46,972 nucleotides of DNA from Oscillospiraceae bacterium (GTDB lineage: Bacteria > Bacillota > Clostridia > Oscillospirales > Ruminococcaceae). Both the position numbers and the translations under genes were made by a program. This document shows positions 15,433-26,279 of the stretch, piece after piece. Positions within the stretch are counted from its first letter, which is position 1. Each line of letters begins with the position of its first letter. Location of the stretch: NCBI GenBank assembly GCA_017438745.1, contig JAFRUS010000048.1, forward strand, positions 1-46,972. The letters run 5' to 3'. The notes beneath the pieces are model-generated. The model had not been told where the DNA came from and did not search any database. It saw only the letters and a list, made by a program, of their open reading frames with translations.

Positions 15433-18400
15433 ATGGTGAATGTCAAGCCTAAACAGCTCGGTAAAAATACCAGAATGAGCTTTGGCAAGATCAATGAAGC
15501 TCTTGAAATGCCAAACCTTATCGAGGTACAGAAAAATTCCTACAAGTGGTTCAAGGAGGAGGGTCTTAAAGAGGTTTTCCATGATGTAGCAGCTATCACT
15601 GACTACAACGGAAATTTAGTCTTAAACTTTACAGGGTATAAGATCGACGACACTCCGAAATACTCCATCGCAGAATGTAAGGAACGTGACGTTACATATG
15701 CAGCTCCGCTCAGAGTAACTGCAACACTCTGGAACAAGGAAACCGGTGACGTAAAGGAAAGCGAGATCTTTATGGGCGATTTCCCGCTCATGACAGACAG
15801 CGGTACTTTCGTAATCAACGGTGCGGAACGAGTTATCGTATCACAGCTTGTCAGATCTCCTGGTGTTTACTATGCCTTCGAGAAGGACAAGACAGGTAAG
15901 AACCTCTACAAGTCCACAGTTATTCCGAACCGCGGTGCGTGGCTCGAATACGAAATGGACTCAAACGACGTTGTTTATGTTCGTATAGACAAGAACAGAA
16001 AAATCCCGATAACAACATTTATCAGAGCTCTCGGCGTAGGTACAGACGAAGAGATCGAAGAAATGTTCGGCGCTGACGAAAGACTCAACCAGACAATTCT
16101 TCAGAAGGACAGCACAAAGAACAACTCTGACGCTCTTCTCGACGTATACAGAAAACTCCGTCCGGGCGAACCTCCAACGGTTGAAAGCGCACTTTCACAC
16201 CTTAATAATCTTTTCTTCGACGCAAAAAGATATGATCTCTGCAAGTTCGGCCGTTACAAGTACAACAAGAAGCTCGGTATTGCTTCAAGACTTTCAGGCC
16301 ACCTTCTTTCAAGACCTGTTGTAAACCCAATGACAGGCGAGCTCATGGCATCTGACGGCGAGACAATTTCATATGAAAAGGCTCTCGAGATCGAACAGGC
16401 CGGTGTAATGGAAGCTTACGTTACTGTTGAAGTAAAGGAAGACTACACAACACCGACAGGCGAAAAGAAGTCAAAGCTTGTTGAACGTGAAGTAAAGATC
16501 ATCGGTAACGGTATGGTAGACATCACAGGTTACGTAAACTTTGATGCTGCAAAGTACGGTATCGATGAAAAGGTATACTTCAAGGTACTCAAGGAGATCC
16601 TCGAAAATTCTGCTGACGAAGAGGAACTCGAAGAAAACGTTAAGAACAGAGTTGAAGAACTCGTTCCTAAGCACATCATTCTTGATGATATTTACGCTAC
16701 TATCAGCTACTTCCTCAACCTTTGCTCAGGCATTGGTACAGTTGACGATATAGACCATCTCGGAAACCGTAGAATCCGTTCTGTAGGTGAGCTTCTCCAG
16801 AACCAGTTCAGAATCGGTTTTGCAAGAATGGAAAGAGTTATCCGTGAAAGAATGAACACACAGTCACAGGAAATGGATACCATCACTCCTCAGTCACTTG
16901 TAAACATTCGTCCGATAACTGCTGCGATCAAGGAATTCTTTGGTTCATCACCACTTTCACAGTTCATGGACCAGACAAACCCTCTCGCAGAACTTACACA
17001 CAAGAGACGTCTTTCAGCCCTCGGTCCTGGCGGTCTTTCACGAGACAGAGCCGGATTCGAAGTACGAGACGTACACTACAGCCACTACGGCAGAATGTGT
17101 CCTATCGAAACTCCTGAAGGTCCTAACATCGGTCTTATCTCTTACCTCGCTACTTTCGCAAGGATCAATGAGTACGGATTTATCGAAGCACCTTACAGAA
17201 AGGTAGACAAGGCTACAGGCGTTGTTACAAATGAAGTTGTTTACATGACAGCTGACGTTGAAGACAATTACGTTGTTGCTCAGGCCAACGAACCTCTTAC
17301 AGAAGACGGCAAGTTCGCAAGAGCAAAGGTAAACGCAAGATGCCGTGACAAGATCCGTGAATTCGACAGAGAAGTTGTTGACTACATGGACGTATCACCT
17401 AAGATGGTTGTTTCTGTAGCTACAGCAATGATCCCGTTCCTCGAAAACGACGATGCGAACCGAGCTCTCATGGGTTCAAACATGCAGAGACAGGCCGTTC
17501 CGCTTCTCAAGACAGAGAACCCGATCGTTGGTACAGGTATGGAATACAAGGCAGCCGTTGACTCAGGTGTCTGCATAGTTGCTGACTGCAACGGTGAAGT
17601 TACTTCCGTATCAGCTGACGAGATCACAGTACAGGATGAAAACCTCATCGAGCACAAGTACAAGCTCACAAAGTTCAAGCGTTCAAACCAGGGTACATGT
17701 ATCAACCAGAGACCTATCGTTTCAAAGGGTGAAAAGATCACAAAGGGACAGGTTCTTGCAGACGGTCCTGCTACATGCAACGGTGAGATCTCACTCGGTA
17801 AGAATGCCCTCATCGGCTTCATGACCTGGGAAGGTTACAACTACGAGGATGCCGTACTTCTTAACGAAAGACTTGTTCGTGAAGACATGTACACATCCAT
17901 CCATATAGAAGAATACGAAATAGAAGCAAGAGACACCAAGCTCGGACCTGAAGAGATCACAAGAGACATCCCTAACGTTGGTGATGACGCTCTCAAGGAT
18001 CTTGATGAAAACGGTATTATCCGAATCGGTGCTGAAGTTCACGCAGGTGACATCCTCGTTGGTAAGGTAACACCTAAGGGTGAAACAGAACTCACAGCTG
18101 AAGAACGTCTCTTAAGAGCTATTTTCGGTGAAAAGGCAAGAGAAGTACGTGACAATTCACTTAAGGTACCTCACGGTGAAGCCGGTGTAATTGTTGACGT
18201 TAAGATATTCACAAGAGATAACTGCGATGAACTCAGCCCTGGAGTAAACATGCTCGTTCGCTGCTACATCGCTCAGAAGAGAAAGATCTCAGTCGGCGAC
18301 AAGATGGCCGGCCGTCACGGTAACAAGGGTGTCGTTTCACGTATCCTCCCACAGGAAGATATGCCATTCCTCCCGGACGGTACACCACTCGATATCGTAC

Positions 18401-19269
18401 TTAACCCTCTCGGCGTTCCTTCTCGAATGAACATCGGACAGGTACTTGAAGTACATCTCGGTATCGCATGTAAGGCTCTCGGCTGGAAGATCATGACTCC
18501 TGTATTCGACGGTGCACACGAAGAAGACATCCGTGAGTGCTTCAGGGAAGCAGACAAGCATCTTAAGATGGTTGACAATCCTGACATGCTCTTCAACGGC
18601 GTTGACTTCAACGAAGACGGTAAGTTCCAGCTCTACGACGGACGTACCGGTGAACCGTTCGACAACCGTGTAACAGTTGGTTACATGTACTACCTCAAGC
18701 TCCACCACCTCGTTGATGATAAGATCCATGCACGTTCAGTTGGTCCTTACTCACTGGTTACACAGCAGCCTCTCGGCGGTAAGGCACAGTTCGGTGGTCA
18801 GCGTTTCGGTGAAATGGAAGTTTGGGCACTCGAAGCTTACGGTGCTGCTTATACACTTCAGGAAATCCTCACAGTTAAGTCAGACGATACTGTAGGACGA
18901 GTTAATACATACGAAGCAATCGTTAAGGGCCAGAACGTTCCTAAGCCAAGCTTCCCTGAAGCGTTCAAGGTACTTATCAAGGAACTCCAGTCACTCGGTC
19001 TTGACGTTAAGGTTCTTGACGCAGACCAGAAGGAGATCGACCTCAAGCAGACATTTGACGACGATGATATCGTTCCGGTAAATGCTTCTGTTCACGATGC
19101 TGATGACACATCAATGCCTGCAACTGATGATTACTATGACTCAGATGAAGCAGACGAATCAGGACTCAGCGTTGAAGGCGAGGACGAAGATTCCGATGAT
19201 TTTGCTGACGATTCTGATGCTGATTTCAGCTTCGATGACCTGTCAGCAGATGATAACGATGATTTCTAA
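15433..19269 (+). CDS. rpoB: RNA polymerase beta subunit
   Basis: A 1278-residue beta subunit, starting at ATG 15433 behind AAGGAGG (spacing 11). An in-frame ATG at 15376 would add 19 unconserved residues and has no binding site. The rifampicin region reads [15 protein letters not shown] then [20 protein letters not shown], so the main resistance positions (Gln513, Asp516, His526, Ser531 in E. coli numbering) are wild type. [13 protein letters not shown] and the C-terminal [20 protein letters not shown] are intact. After the usual end the protein adds about 70 residues that are mostly Asp, Glu and Ser and end in [11 protein letters not shown]. rplJ and rplL, which normally lie upstream, are absent; the gene has its own promoter and leader. 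Confidence 0.99.
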   Translation: MVNVKPKQLGKNTRMSFGKINEALEMPNLIEVQKNSYKWFKEEGLKEVFHDVAAITDYNGNLVLNFTGYKIDDTPKYSIAECKERDVTYAAPLRVTATLWNKETGDVKESEIFMGDFPLMTDSGTFVINGAERVIVSQLVRSPGVYYAFEKDKTGKNLYKSTVIPNRGAWLEYEMDSNDVVYVRIDKNRKIPITTFIRALGVGTDEEIEEMFGADERLNQTILQKDSTKNNSDALLDVYRKLRPGEPPTVESALSHLNNLFFDAKRYDLCKFGRYKYNKKLGIASRLSGHLLSRPVVNPMTGELMASDGETISYEKALEIEQAGVMEAYVTVEVKEDYTTPTGEKKSKLVEREVKIIGNGMVDITGYVNFDAAKYGIDEKVYFKVLKEILENSADEEELEENVKNRVEELVPKHIILDDIYATISYFLNLCSGIGTVDDIDHLGNRRIRSVGELLQNQFRIGFARMERVIRERMNTQSQEMDTITPQSLVNIRPITAAIKEFFGSSPLSQFMDQTNPLAELTHKRRLSALGPGGLSRDRAGFEVRDVHYSHYGRMCPIETPEGPNIGLISYLATFARINEYGFIEAPYRKVDKATGVVTNEVVYMTADVEDNYVVAQANEPLTEDGKFARAKVNARCRDKIREFDREVVDYMDVSPKMVVSVATAMIPFLENDDANRALMGSNMQRQAVPLLKTENPIVGTGMEYKAAVDSGVCIVADCNGEVTSVSADEITVQDENLIEHKYKLTKFKRSNQGTCINQRPIVSKGEKITKGQVLADGPATCNGEISLGKNALIGFMTWEGYNYEDAVLLNERLVREDMYTSIHIEEYEIEARDTKLGPEEITRDIPNVGDDALKDLDENGIIRIGAEVHAGDILVGKVTPKGETELTAEERLLRAIFGEKAREVRDNSLKVPHGEAGVIVDVKIFTRDNCDELSPGVNMLVRCYIAQKRKISVGDKMAGRHGNKGVVSRILPQEDMPFLPDGTPLDIVLNPLGVPSRMNIGQVLEVHLGIACKALGWKIMTPVFDGAHEEDIRECFREADKHLKMVDNPDMLFNGVDFNEDGKFQLYDGRTGEPFDNRVTVGYMYYLKLHHLVDDKIHARSVGPYSLVTQQPLGGKAQFGGQRFGEMEVWALEAYGAAYTLQEILTVKSDDTVGRVNTYEAIVKGQNVPKPSFPEAFKVLIKELQSLGLDVKVLDADQKEIDLKQTFDDDDIVPVNASVHDADDTSMPATDDYYDSDEADESGLSVEGEDEDSDDFADDSDADFSFDDLSADDNDDF

Positions 19270-19297
19270 TAAACAGTAATATAAAATCGAGCTGAGA

Positions 19298-19337
19298 GCA
19301 AGGTTCCGGCCGGGTGGTTCCGACCGGTGCTCCTTGC
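19298..19337 (+). other. rpoB-rpoC intercistronic hairpin
   Basis: GCAAGG (19298-19303) pairs with CCTTGC (19332-19337), and CCGG (19306-19309) with CCGG (19324-19327) inside it. There is no T-run after it. It may be an RNase processing or mRNA stabilising element that tunes beta and beta' levels. Confidence 0.6.
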
Positions 19338-19360
19338 ATCTGACACAGGAGGATAGTGTT

Positions 19361-22300
19361 TTGGAATTTAACGAATTCAAATCAATTAAAATAGGACTTG
19401 CCTCACCTGAACAGATCCGTGCATGGTCTTACGGTGCAGTAGAACGTCCTGAAACCATCAACTACAGAACACAGAAGCCTGAACGCGACGGTCTTTTCTG
19501 CGAAAAGATCTTTGGACCTACAAAGGACTGGGAATGTCACTGCGGTAAGTTCAAGAAGATCAGATTCAAGGGTAAAGTCTGCGACCGCTGCGGCGTTGAA
19601 GTAACAAGAGCTAAGGTAAGACGTGAACGTATGGGTCACATCGAACTCGCTGCTCCGGTTTCTCACATCTGGTACTTCAAGGGCACACCTTCAAGAATCG
19701 GACAGGTGCTTGAAATTTCACAGAAGCGTCTTGAAGAGATCCTTTACTTCACAAAGTACATCGTTGTTGATCCTGGTAATTCAACAGAACTCATCAAGAA
19801 GCAGCTCCTTTCTGAAAAGGAATACCACGATGCTCTTGAAAAGTACGGCGATGACTTCTATGCAGACATGGGTGCTGAAGCTATCAAGGAACTCCTTGAA
19901 GAATATGACCCTGCAAGATACGACAAGTACATTACAGAACATATAACTGAATTCTCAAAGATCACAGGCTTAAGCGAGAGCGAGATCATCGACTACCTCG
20001 CAAAGAGAATCTATGTGATCACAGACAATGCTGAAAACCCTGACTACGAGATCGGACAGGTAGTCAAGAAGTCAGTATTCTTACAGAAGATCATGCGCTG
20101 GAACAGAGAACAGGAAGAGATCAGAAGTGACAAGCGCATCACTGTAAAGACTGGTTCAGCATACATTGAGGAACTCTTCAATGAAAACATTGAAGCAGCA
20201 AACGCAAACGGCGAATACGACGAGATTGCAAACAAGGACAACTGGGTAAACTCACTCGTATGGCTCGCTGACGAACTCAAGGAAGAACTCAAGGATCTCC
20301 CTTCAGGCCAGAAGAAGATCAAGCTCTTAAAGAGACTCGAGATCATCGAAGCATTCAGACTCTCAGGCAACAAGCCTCAGTGGATGGTGCTCGACGTAGT
20401 ACCTGTTATCCCTCCGGACATCAGACCTATGGTTATGCTCGACGGCGGCAGATATGCTACTTCAGACCTTAACGATCTTTACAGAAGAGTTATCAACAGA
20501 AACAACCGTCTCAGAAGAATGCTTACACTTGAAGCTCCTGATATCATCATCAGAAACGAAAAGCGTATGCTTCAGGAAGCTGTAGACGCACTTATAGACA
20601 ACGGCAGACACGGAAGACCTGTAACAGGCCCTAACAACAGAGCTCTCAAGTCACTTTCTGACATGCTCAAGGGTAAGCAGGGACGATTCAGACAGAACCT
20701 CCTCGGTAAGCGTGTTGACTACTCAGGACGTTCAGTTATCGTCGTAGGTCCGGAACTCAAGATGTACCAGTGCGGTCTTCCTAAGGAAATGGCTCTCGAA
20801 CTCTTCAAGCCTTTCGTACTTAAGAGACTCGTTGACACAAAGGTAATCGCAAACATCAAGAGCGCAAGAAAGCTCGTTGACAGAGCAGGCACAGCAGTAT
20901 GGGATGCCCTTGAAAATGTAATCAAGGATCACCCTGTTCTCCTCAACCGTGCTCCTACACTCCACAGACTCGGTATTCAGGCTTTTGAACCTGTACTCGT
21001 AGAAGGTCGTGCACTTAAGCTTCATCCGCTCGTTTGTACAGCGTACAACGCCGACTTCGACGGTGACCAGATGGCCGTACATCTTCCGCTTTCAGCAGAA
21101 GCACAGGCAGAAGCAAGATTCCTCATGCTCGCAGCTAACAACCTTCTCAAGCCGTCAGACGGACGTCCTGTTGCAGTTCCTACACAGGATATGGTTCTCG
21201 GTTCATACTACCTTACAATGCTCAAGGAAGGCGACCTCGGTGAAGGCAAGGTGTTCAGAGACGTAAACGAAGCTCTCATGGCTTACAATGAACACGCTGT
21301 TTCACTCCACGCTCCTATCAAGGTTAAGGTTACAAAGGACATCGGCGGAAGAAAGGTTTCCAAGATAATCGACTGTACAGTCGGAAGACTCATCTTCAAC
21401 GAAAACATTCCTCAGAACTTAGGATATGTTGACAGAACAGACTCAGACAAGCAGTTTGATCTCGAGATCTCATTCCTCGTAAAGAAAAAGCAGCTTTCAG
21501 ATATCATCGAACGCTGCATCAGAATACACGGTACAACAACAACTTCTGAAGTTCTTGACAAGGTCAAGGCTCTCGGCTTCAAGTTCTCAACAAGAGCAGC
21601 TATCACAGTTGCTGTTTGTGATGCTACTATCCCACCGCAGAAGAAGGACATTCTTGCAAATGCACAGAGTAAGATCGACGTTATCACAGAACAGTATGAC
21701 TACGGTTATATTTCAGCTGCTGAAAAGTCAAAGAAGTTCATCGACATCTGGAACAAGGCTACTGACGAGGTAACAGAAGCTCTTAAGGGCAACCTCGGTA
21801 AGTACAACCCGATCTTCATGATGGCTGACTCAGGTGCCCGTGGTTCTATCAACCAGATCAGACAGCTCGCAGGTATGCGTGGACTTATCGCCAATACATC
21901 AGGTGAAACAATCGAACTTCCTATCAAGGCTAACTACCGAGAAGGTCTTAACATCCTCGAATACTTCATTTCATCACGAGGCGCCCGTAAAGGTCTTGCC
22001 GATACAGCCCTCAGAACAGCCGACTCAGGTTACCTCACAAGACGTCTCGTTGACGTTTCACAGGACGTTATCATCCGTGAAGATGACTGTAATACTGACG
22101 ACGGTCTCGAGATCTTCGAGATCAGAAACGGCAGTGAAATGATCGAGCCGCTTTCAGAACGTCTTGTAGGACGTTATCTCGTTGAAAACTTCTGCGATCC
22201 TGCTACAGGCGAAGTCGTTGTTCCTAAGACAAGACTCATGACAGAAGCAGATGCAAAGAAGATCGTTGGCATGGGTGTTGAACGAATCAAGATCCGTTCA

Positions 22301-23278
22301 GTACTTCACTGTAAGGCTAAGCACGGTGTTTGTGCTAAGTGCTACGGTGCTAACCTTGCAAACGGAAATGTTGTATCAGTCGGTGAAGCTGTTGGTGTTA
22401 TCGCCGCTCAGTCAATCGGTGAACCAGGTACACAGCTCACAATGAGAACATTCCATACCGGTGGTATCGCGTCAGCAGAAGATATCACACAGGGTCTTCC
22501 GCGAGTTGAAGAACTTTTCGAAGGACGTCGTCCGAAGAATGCTGCTATCATTGCAAGAATCAGCGGTCACGTAAGCATCGAAGAGATCAAGACTACAAAG
22601 AATGTAATCCTCACAAACGAAGAGACAGGCGAACAGGAACAGTACATGATTCCATGGAACCTCAAGCTCAGAGTGCGTGACGGTGAAGATATTGAAAAGG
22701 GTACAAAGATCACAGAAGGTAACTGCTATCCTTCAGACATCCTTGCAGTTCAGGGTATTGAAGCTGTTCAGAACTACATTATCAATGAAGTTCAGAAGGT
22801 TTACCGTCTCCAGGGTGTTGATATCAACGATAAGCACATCGAAGTTATCGTAAGACAGATGCTCAGAAAGATCAAGGTTGAAGACAGTGGTTCAAGCTAT
22901 CTGCTCCCAGGCTCACTCGTTGATAAGAAGGAGATAGATGATATCAACTCAGAACTTCAGCAGAGAATCGATGACGGCGAGTTAGGCGTATCACTCGTTA
23001 CAACAGTTCCTGTACTTCAGGGTATCACAAAGGCATCTTCAAGTTCAGAAAGCTTCCTTTCAGCTGCTTCATTCCAGGAAACAACAAAGGCACTTACTGA
23101 CGCTGCTATCAAGGGCAAGAGTGACTACCTCCAGGGACTTAAGGAGAACGTTATTATCGGTAAGCTTATTCCTGCAGGTACAGGTATGGAAGCTTACAAC
23201 AAGGTTGAAGTTGTTAAGACTGAAAAGGCTGAAACTTTCACAGGAGAACACGTTCAGGTTCCACCGATGAATATCTGA
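19361..23278 (+). CDS. rpoC: RNA polymerase beta' subunit
   Basis: A 1305-residue beta' subunit. The start is TTG 19361 ([12 protein letters not shown]), with AGGAGG 8 nt upstream; an earlier TTG at 19334 lies before that site. The N-terminal zinc finger is [20 protein letters not shown], the active-site loop is [12 protein letters not shown] with the three magnesium-binding aspartates, and the second zinc site uses Cys in DDCNTDD and [13 protein letters not shown]. The trigger-loop region [19 protein letters not shown] is intact. Length and order are normal for Firmicutes. It is co-transcribed with rpoB and ends at a strong terminator. Confidence 0.99.
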   Translation: MEFNEFKSIKIGLASPEQIRAWSYGAVERPETINYRTQKPERDGLFCEKIFGPTKDWECHCGKFKKIRFKGKVCDRCGVEVTRAKVRRERMGHIELAAPVSHIWYFKGTPSRIGQVLEISQKRLEEILYFTKYIVVDPGNSTELIKKQLLSEKEYHDALEKYGDDFYADMGAEAIKELLEEYDPARYDKYITEHITEFSKITGLSESEIIDYLAKRIYVITDNAENPDYEIGQVVKKSVFLQKIMRWNREQEEIRSDKRITVKTGSAYIEELFNENIEAANANGEYDEIANKDNWVNSLVWLADELKEELKDLPSGQKKIKLLKRLEIIEAFRLSGNKPQWMVLDVVPVIPPDIRPMVMLDGGRYATSDLNDLYRRVINRNNRLRRMLTLEAPDIIIRNEKRMLQEAVDALIDNGRHGRPVTGPNNRALKSLSDMLKGKQGRFRQNLLGKRVDYSGRSVIVVGPELKMYQCGLPKEMALELFKPFVLKRLVDTKVIANIKSARKLVDRAGTAVWDALENVIKDHPVLLNRAPTLHRLGIQAFEPVLVEGRALKLHPLVCTAYNADFDGDQMAVHLPLSAEAQAEARFLMLAANNLLKPSDGRPVAVPTQDMVLGSYYLTMLKEGDLGEGKVFRDVNEALMAYNEHAVSLHAPIKVKVTKDIGGRKVSKIIDCTVGRLIFNENIPQNLGYVDRTDSDKQFDLEISFLVKKKQLSDIIERCIRIHGTTTTSEVLDKVKALGFKFSTRAAITVAVCDATIPPQKKDILANAQSKIDVITEQYDYGYISAAEKSKKFIDIWNKATDEVTEALKGNLGKYNPIFMMADSGARGSINQIRQLAGMRGLIANTSGETIELPIKANYREGLNILEYFISSRGARKGLADTALRTADSGYLTRRLVDVSQDVIIREDDCNTDDGLEIFEIRNGSEMIEPLSERLVGRYLVENFCDPATGEVVVPKTRLMTEADAKKIVGMGVERIKIRSVLHCKAKHGVCAKCYGANLANGNVVSVGEAVGVIAAQSIGEPGTQLTMRTFHTGGIASAEDITQGLPRVEELFEGRRPKNAAIIARISGHVSIEEIKTTKNVILTNEETGEQEQYMIPWNLKLRVRDGEDIEKGTKITEGNCYPSDILAVQGIEAVQNYIINEVQKVYRLQGVDINDKHIEVIVRQMLRKIKVEDSGSSYLLPGSLVDKKEIDDINSELQQRIDDGELGVSLVTTVPVLQGITKASSSSESFLSAASFQETTKALTDAAIKGKSDYLQGLKENVIIGKLIPAGTGMEAYNKVEVVKTEKAETFTGEHVQVPPMNI

Positions 23279-23302
23279 TATAAACGGTAATAGTATAAAC
23301 AA

Positions 23303-23336
23303 ACTCCGGAAAACAAATCGCTTTCCGGAGTTTTTA
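23303..23336 (+). terminator. rpoBC terminator
   Basis: ACTCCGGAAA and TTTCCGGAGT form a 10-bp stem with a 9-nt loop, followed by TTTTA. Confidence 0.92.
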
Positions 23337-23360
23337 TTAAAAAAGGGAGAATTAGAGGAT

Positions 23361-24722
23361 ATGGCATTCAGAAAAGATTTTTTATGGGGCGCAGCATCAG
23401 CTGCATATCAGCTTGAAGGCGGATACAACGAAGACGGCAAGGGAATGAACGTCTGGGATGTATACACAAACTGCCTTTCAGCAAGAACTGAAAAATACGT
23501 AAAATACAGCGAAACAGGCAACGAGGCATGTGACCACTACCATCGTTTCAGGGAAGATGTGGCGCTGATGAAGGAACTCGGTATAAAAAACTACAGATTC
23601 TCCATCAACTGGACCAGAATACTTCCGGATGGTACAGGACGAGTAAATGAAAAAGGAATCAAATTTTATTCCGACCTCGTGGATGAGCTTCTGAAAAACG
23701 GAATAACTCCGCTTGTTACGCTGTTTCACTGGGATTATCCGCATAAACTCTATCAGCGCGGAGGCTGGCTCAATCCTGATTCATCAAGCTGGTTTGCCGA
23801 GTACACAAAGATAGTGGTTGACGCATTGTCTGACAGGGTAAAGTACTGGATGACAATGAATGAACCACAGGTATTTATAGGTCTCGGACACTATGTGGGA
23901 AATCATGCTCCGTTTATGAAATTCCACACCTGCGATCTGACACAGATGACACATAACGTGCTTCTTTCACACGGAAAAGCTGTAAAGGTCATTCGTGAAA
24001 ACGCAAAGACAAAGCCTGTTGTCGGATTTGCATTCTCAACACCGTGCTGTACTCCTGCCGGAAATGACGAAGCATCGATTGAAGAAGCAAGAAAACAGAG
24101 TTTTGACTTCAATGCGTTCAGCTATAACTTCACACCTGCATGGTGGGCTGACCCGATCTTTTTCGGTAAGTACAACGATCGTGGTTACGAGCTTTTCGGT
24201 GATGATATGCCGGAGATAAACGAAGGCGACATGGAGATCATCTCACAGCCAGTTGATTTCTACGGACTGAATATTTACGAGAGCAGAAGCGTTATTCCGG
24301 AGTACGGATATCCAAGTGATACATACCAGGGCATTGCCAGAACATCCTTCGGATGGCCTGTCACACCTCAGACCATGTACTGGTCACCGAAATTCCTGTC
24401 TGAACGTTACGGCGTGCCGATACTGATAACTGAAAACGGTATGGCAAACAACGACTGGATCGCTCTTGACGGCAAGGTACATGACAGCCAGCGAACTGAC
24501 TTCACTCACCGCTATCTTCAGTATCTGAAAAAGGCGGCTGATGAGGGGATTGATATTCTCGGATATATGCACTGGTCTGTAATGGATAATTTTGAATGGG
24601 CAGAAGGATACGACAAAAGGTTCGGCCTTATTTATGTTGACTATCAGACACAGGAGAGGACAGTCAAGGATTCCGCACTGTGGTATAAGCAGGTAATGGA
24701 ATCTAACGGAGAGAATCTCTGA
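23361..24722 (+). CDS. GH1 beta-glucosidase or phospho-beta-glucosidase
   Basis: A 453-residue cytoplasmic (no signal peptide) glycoside hydrolase family 1 enzyme of normal length. The N-terminal signature is FLWGAASAAYQLEG; the acid/base is Glu168 in TMNEPQ; the nucleophile is Glu358 in LITENG; and HWSVMDNFEWAEGYDKRFGL near the C-terminus is the aglycone region. The residues after DNFEW (Ala-Glu-Gly) fit plain beta-glucosidases better than phospho-enzymes, but substrate is uncertain. This would split cellobiose-type sugars inside the cell. GGGAGAATTAGAGG precedes ATG. It sits directly behind the rpoC terminator and 57 nt before the GH3 gene, so the two may be co-transcribed. Confidence 0.93.
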   Translation: MAFRKDFLWGAASAAYQLEGGYNEDGKGMNVWDVYTNCLSARTEKYVKYSETGNEACDHYHRFREDVALMKELGIKNYRFSINWTRILPDGTGRVNEKGIKFYSDLVDELLKNGITPLVTLFHWDYPHKLYQRGGWLNPDSSSWFAEYTKIVVDALSDRVKYWMTMNEPQVFIGLGHYVGNHAPFMKFHTCDLTQMTHNVLLSHGKAVKVIRENAKTKPVVGFAFSTPCCTPAGNDEASIEEARKQSFDFNAFSYNFTPAWWADPIFFGKYNDRGYELFGDDMPEINEGDMEIISQPVDFYGLNIYESRSVIPEYGYPSDTYQGIARTSFGWPVTPQTMYWSPKFLSERYGVPILITENGMANNDWIALDGKVHDSQRTDFTHRYLQYLKKAADEGIDILGYMHWSVMDNFEWAEGYDKRFGLIYVDYQTQERTVKDSALWYKQVMESNGENL

Positions 24723-24779
24723 TAAAGATCTGATAGACTTTTCTTCAAAGCCGGACATCAGAAAGGAGCAGATAAAAAA

Positions 24780-26132
24780 ATGAGGAAGGAAACAAAAGAC
24801 AATATTTCTTCCGTTCTTGCGGTTTTGCTTGTTGTTGCTGTTGGAGTAATATTCTTCAAAAACAACATGCCTGACAGAAGTGAGCAGAGTGCCGAAGTAC
24901 AGCCGGCACTTACACAGGCGGAGAATCCAGCACCGGAGCCGGCAGATCCGCAGGCTGCTCCGGAAGCGGAAACAGAAGCTGAAGCGGTTACAGAAGCAGC
25001 TTCCGAAACCGAAATGATTCCGGCTGAAACGGCGGCACAGGTGACTGAACAGCCAGCTGTTACAGAACAGGCTTCGTCTGAAGCGGACGTGAAAGCCGCT
25101 GATCTGCTTGCAGAGATGTCATTTGAGGAAAAGGTATATCAGCTTTTCATTACCAAGCCGGAACAGCTTTCTCCTGATGAGGAATTTCTTCATGAATATC
25201 CGAATACCAAGGATGAATTAAAGAAATATCCGGTAGGCGGACTTATTTATTTTGAAAGAAATCTTTCCTCAAGGGAACAATGTGAGGAAATGATAAAAAA
25301 TGTTAAGAAACGCACTAAAACGGGTCTGTTCATTTCCGTTGACGAAGAAGGCGGCGAGATCGCACGTGTCGGAAACAATCCTGATATGGGAACCACGGAA
25401 TTTCCGGACACTGCTAAAATAGGTAAGACAGGTGATCCCGAAGAGGCCTACAAAGAGGGACTTACCATCGGAAACGATCTGAAAAAACTCGGATTCAATC
25501 TCGATTTTGCTCCGGTGGCAGATGTTAATTCCAATAAAAAGAATCCTGTCATCGGTACACGTGCTTTCAGCAGCGATCCTGCAGTTGTTTCACAGATGGT
25601 TGAACGTTCGGTTGCCGGATTCCGTGAAAGCGGTGTTATCTGCACGATCAAGCACTTCCCGGGCCACGGCGATACCGATACGGACAGCCACAAGGAATTT
25701 GCCGAAACAAAAAAGAATCTTGATGAACTTGAAAGCTGCGAGCTCGCTCCGTTCAGAGCGGGTATCGCTGCCGGAGCGCCAGTGGTAATGGCCGGTCACA
25801 TTGCAGTTCCTGCGGTTACGAACAACGATGTTCCCGCATCACTGTCAAAGGATTTAATAACAGGACTTTTGCGCGAAAAGCTTGGCTTTAACGGCCTCAT
25901 TATAACTGACTCCCTCCAGATGGAAGCCATCACAGACCGCTATTCACCTGACGAAGCCGCAGTAATGGCTCTCGAAGCCGGCTGCGACATCATCCTCATG
26001 CCGGACGATCTCGAAAAAGCAGCAAACGGTATTTCCGAAGCAGTAAAAAACGGAAGACTCACCGAAGACCGCTTAAACGACAGCGTTATGCGTATACTTA
26101 AAACCAAGATCGAATACGGGATCATTTCATAA
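24780..26132 (+). CDS. Membrane-anchored NagZ-like GH3 beta-N-acetylhexosaminidase
   Basis: A 450-residue GH3 protein. Residues 10-26 are a single hydrophobic anchor without a lipobox or clear cleavage site. Residues 30-105 are a low-complexity Ala/Glu/Thr/Pro linker. The catalytic barrel follows. KHFPGHGDTDTDSH is the NagZ-subfamily signature, whose Asp-His pair supplies the acid/base; the nucleophile Asp is in LIITDSLQMEAI. There is no second GH3 domain, which also fits NagZ. The enzyme would trim N-acetylglucosamine from cell-wall fragments outside the membrane. The ribosome binding site is GAAAGGAG, about 9 nt before ATG. It is followed by a good terminator. Confidence 0.9.
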   Translation: MRKETKDNISSVLAVLLVVAVGVIFFKNNMPDRSEQSAEVQPALTQAENPAPEPADPQAAPEAETEAEAVTEAASETEMIPAETAAQVTEQPAVTEQASSEADVKAADLLAEMSFEEKVYQLFITKPEQLSPDEEFLHEYPNTKDELKKYPVGGLIYFERNLSSREQCEEMIKNVKKRTKTGLFISVDEEGGEIARVGNNPDMGTTEFPDTAKIGKTGDPEEAYKEGLTIGNDLKKLGFNLDFAPVADVNSNKKNPVIGTRAFSSDPAVVSQMVERSVAGFRESGVICTIKHFPGHGDTDTDSHKEFAETKKNLDELESCELAPFRAGIAAGAPVVMAGHIAVPAVTNNDVPASLSKDLITGLLREKLGFNGLIITDSLQMEAITDRYSPDEAAVMALEAGCDIILMPDDLEKAANGISEAVKNGRLTEDRLNDSVMRILKTKIEYGIIS

Positions 26133-26160
26133 GATTCTTTAAACTATAGCAAAAACAAAA

Positions 26161-26199
26161 AGCAGTGCAGAAGGTTTTAGTTTTCTGTACTGCTTTTTT
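26161..26199 (+). terminator. Terminator of the GH1-GH3 unit
   Basis: AGCAGTGCAGAA and TTCTGTACTGCT pair with one mismatch around a 10-nt loop, then TTTTT follows. Confidence 0.88.
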
Positions 26200-26210
26200 G
26201 TCGGCAAATG

Positions 26211-26278
26211 AAAAGGTACTGTCATCTCGATGAGAAGACAGTACTACTGATAGTACGCCGAATGGCGTACCATTATTA
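26211..26278 (+). repeat. Two-hairpin repeat, copy D
   Basis: AAAAGGT, hairpin 1 with arms GTACTGTC and GACAGTAC (26216-26244), linker TACTGATA, then hairpin 2 GTACGCC-GAAT-GGCGTAC (26253-26270). It starts about 10 nt beyond the Rpn stop; on that gene's strand it ends in hairpin 1 followed by CCTTTT, a terminator shape. Confidence 0.8.
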
Positions 26279-26279
26279 A

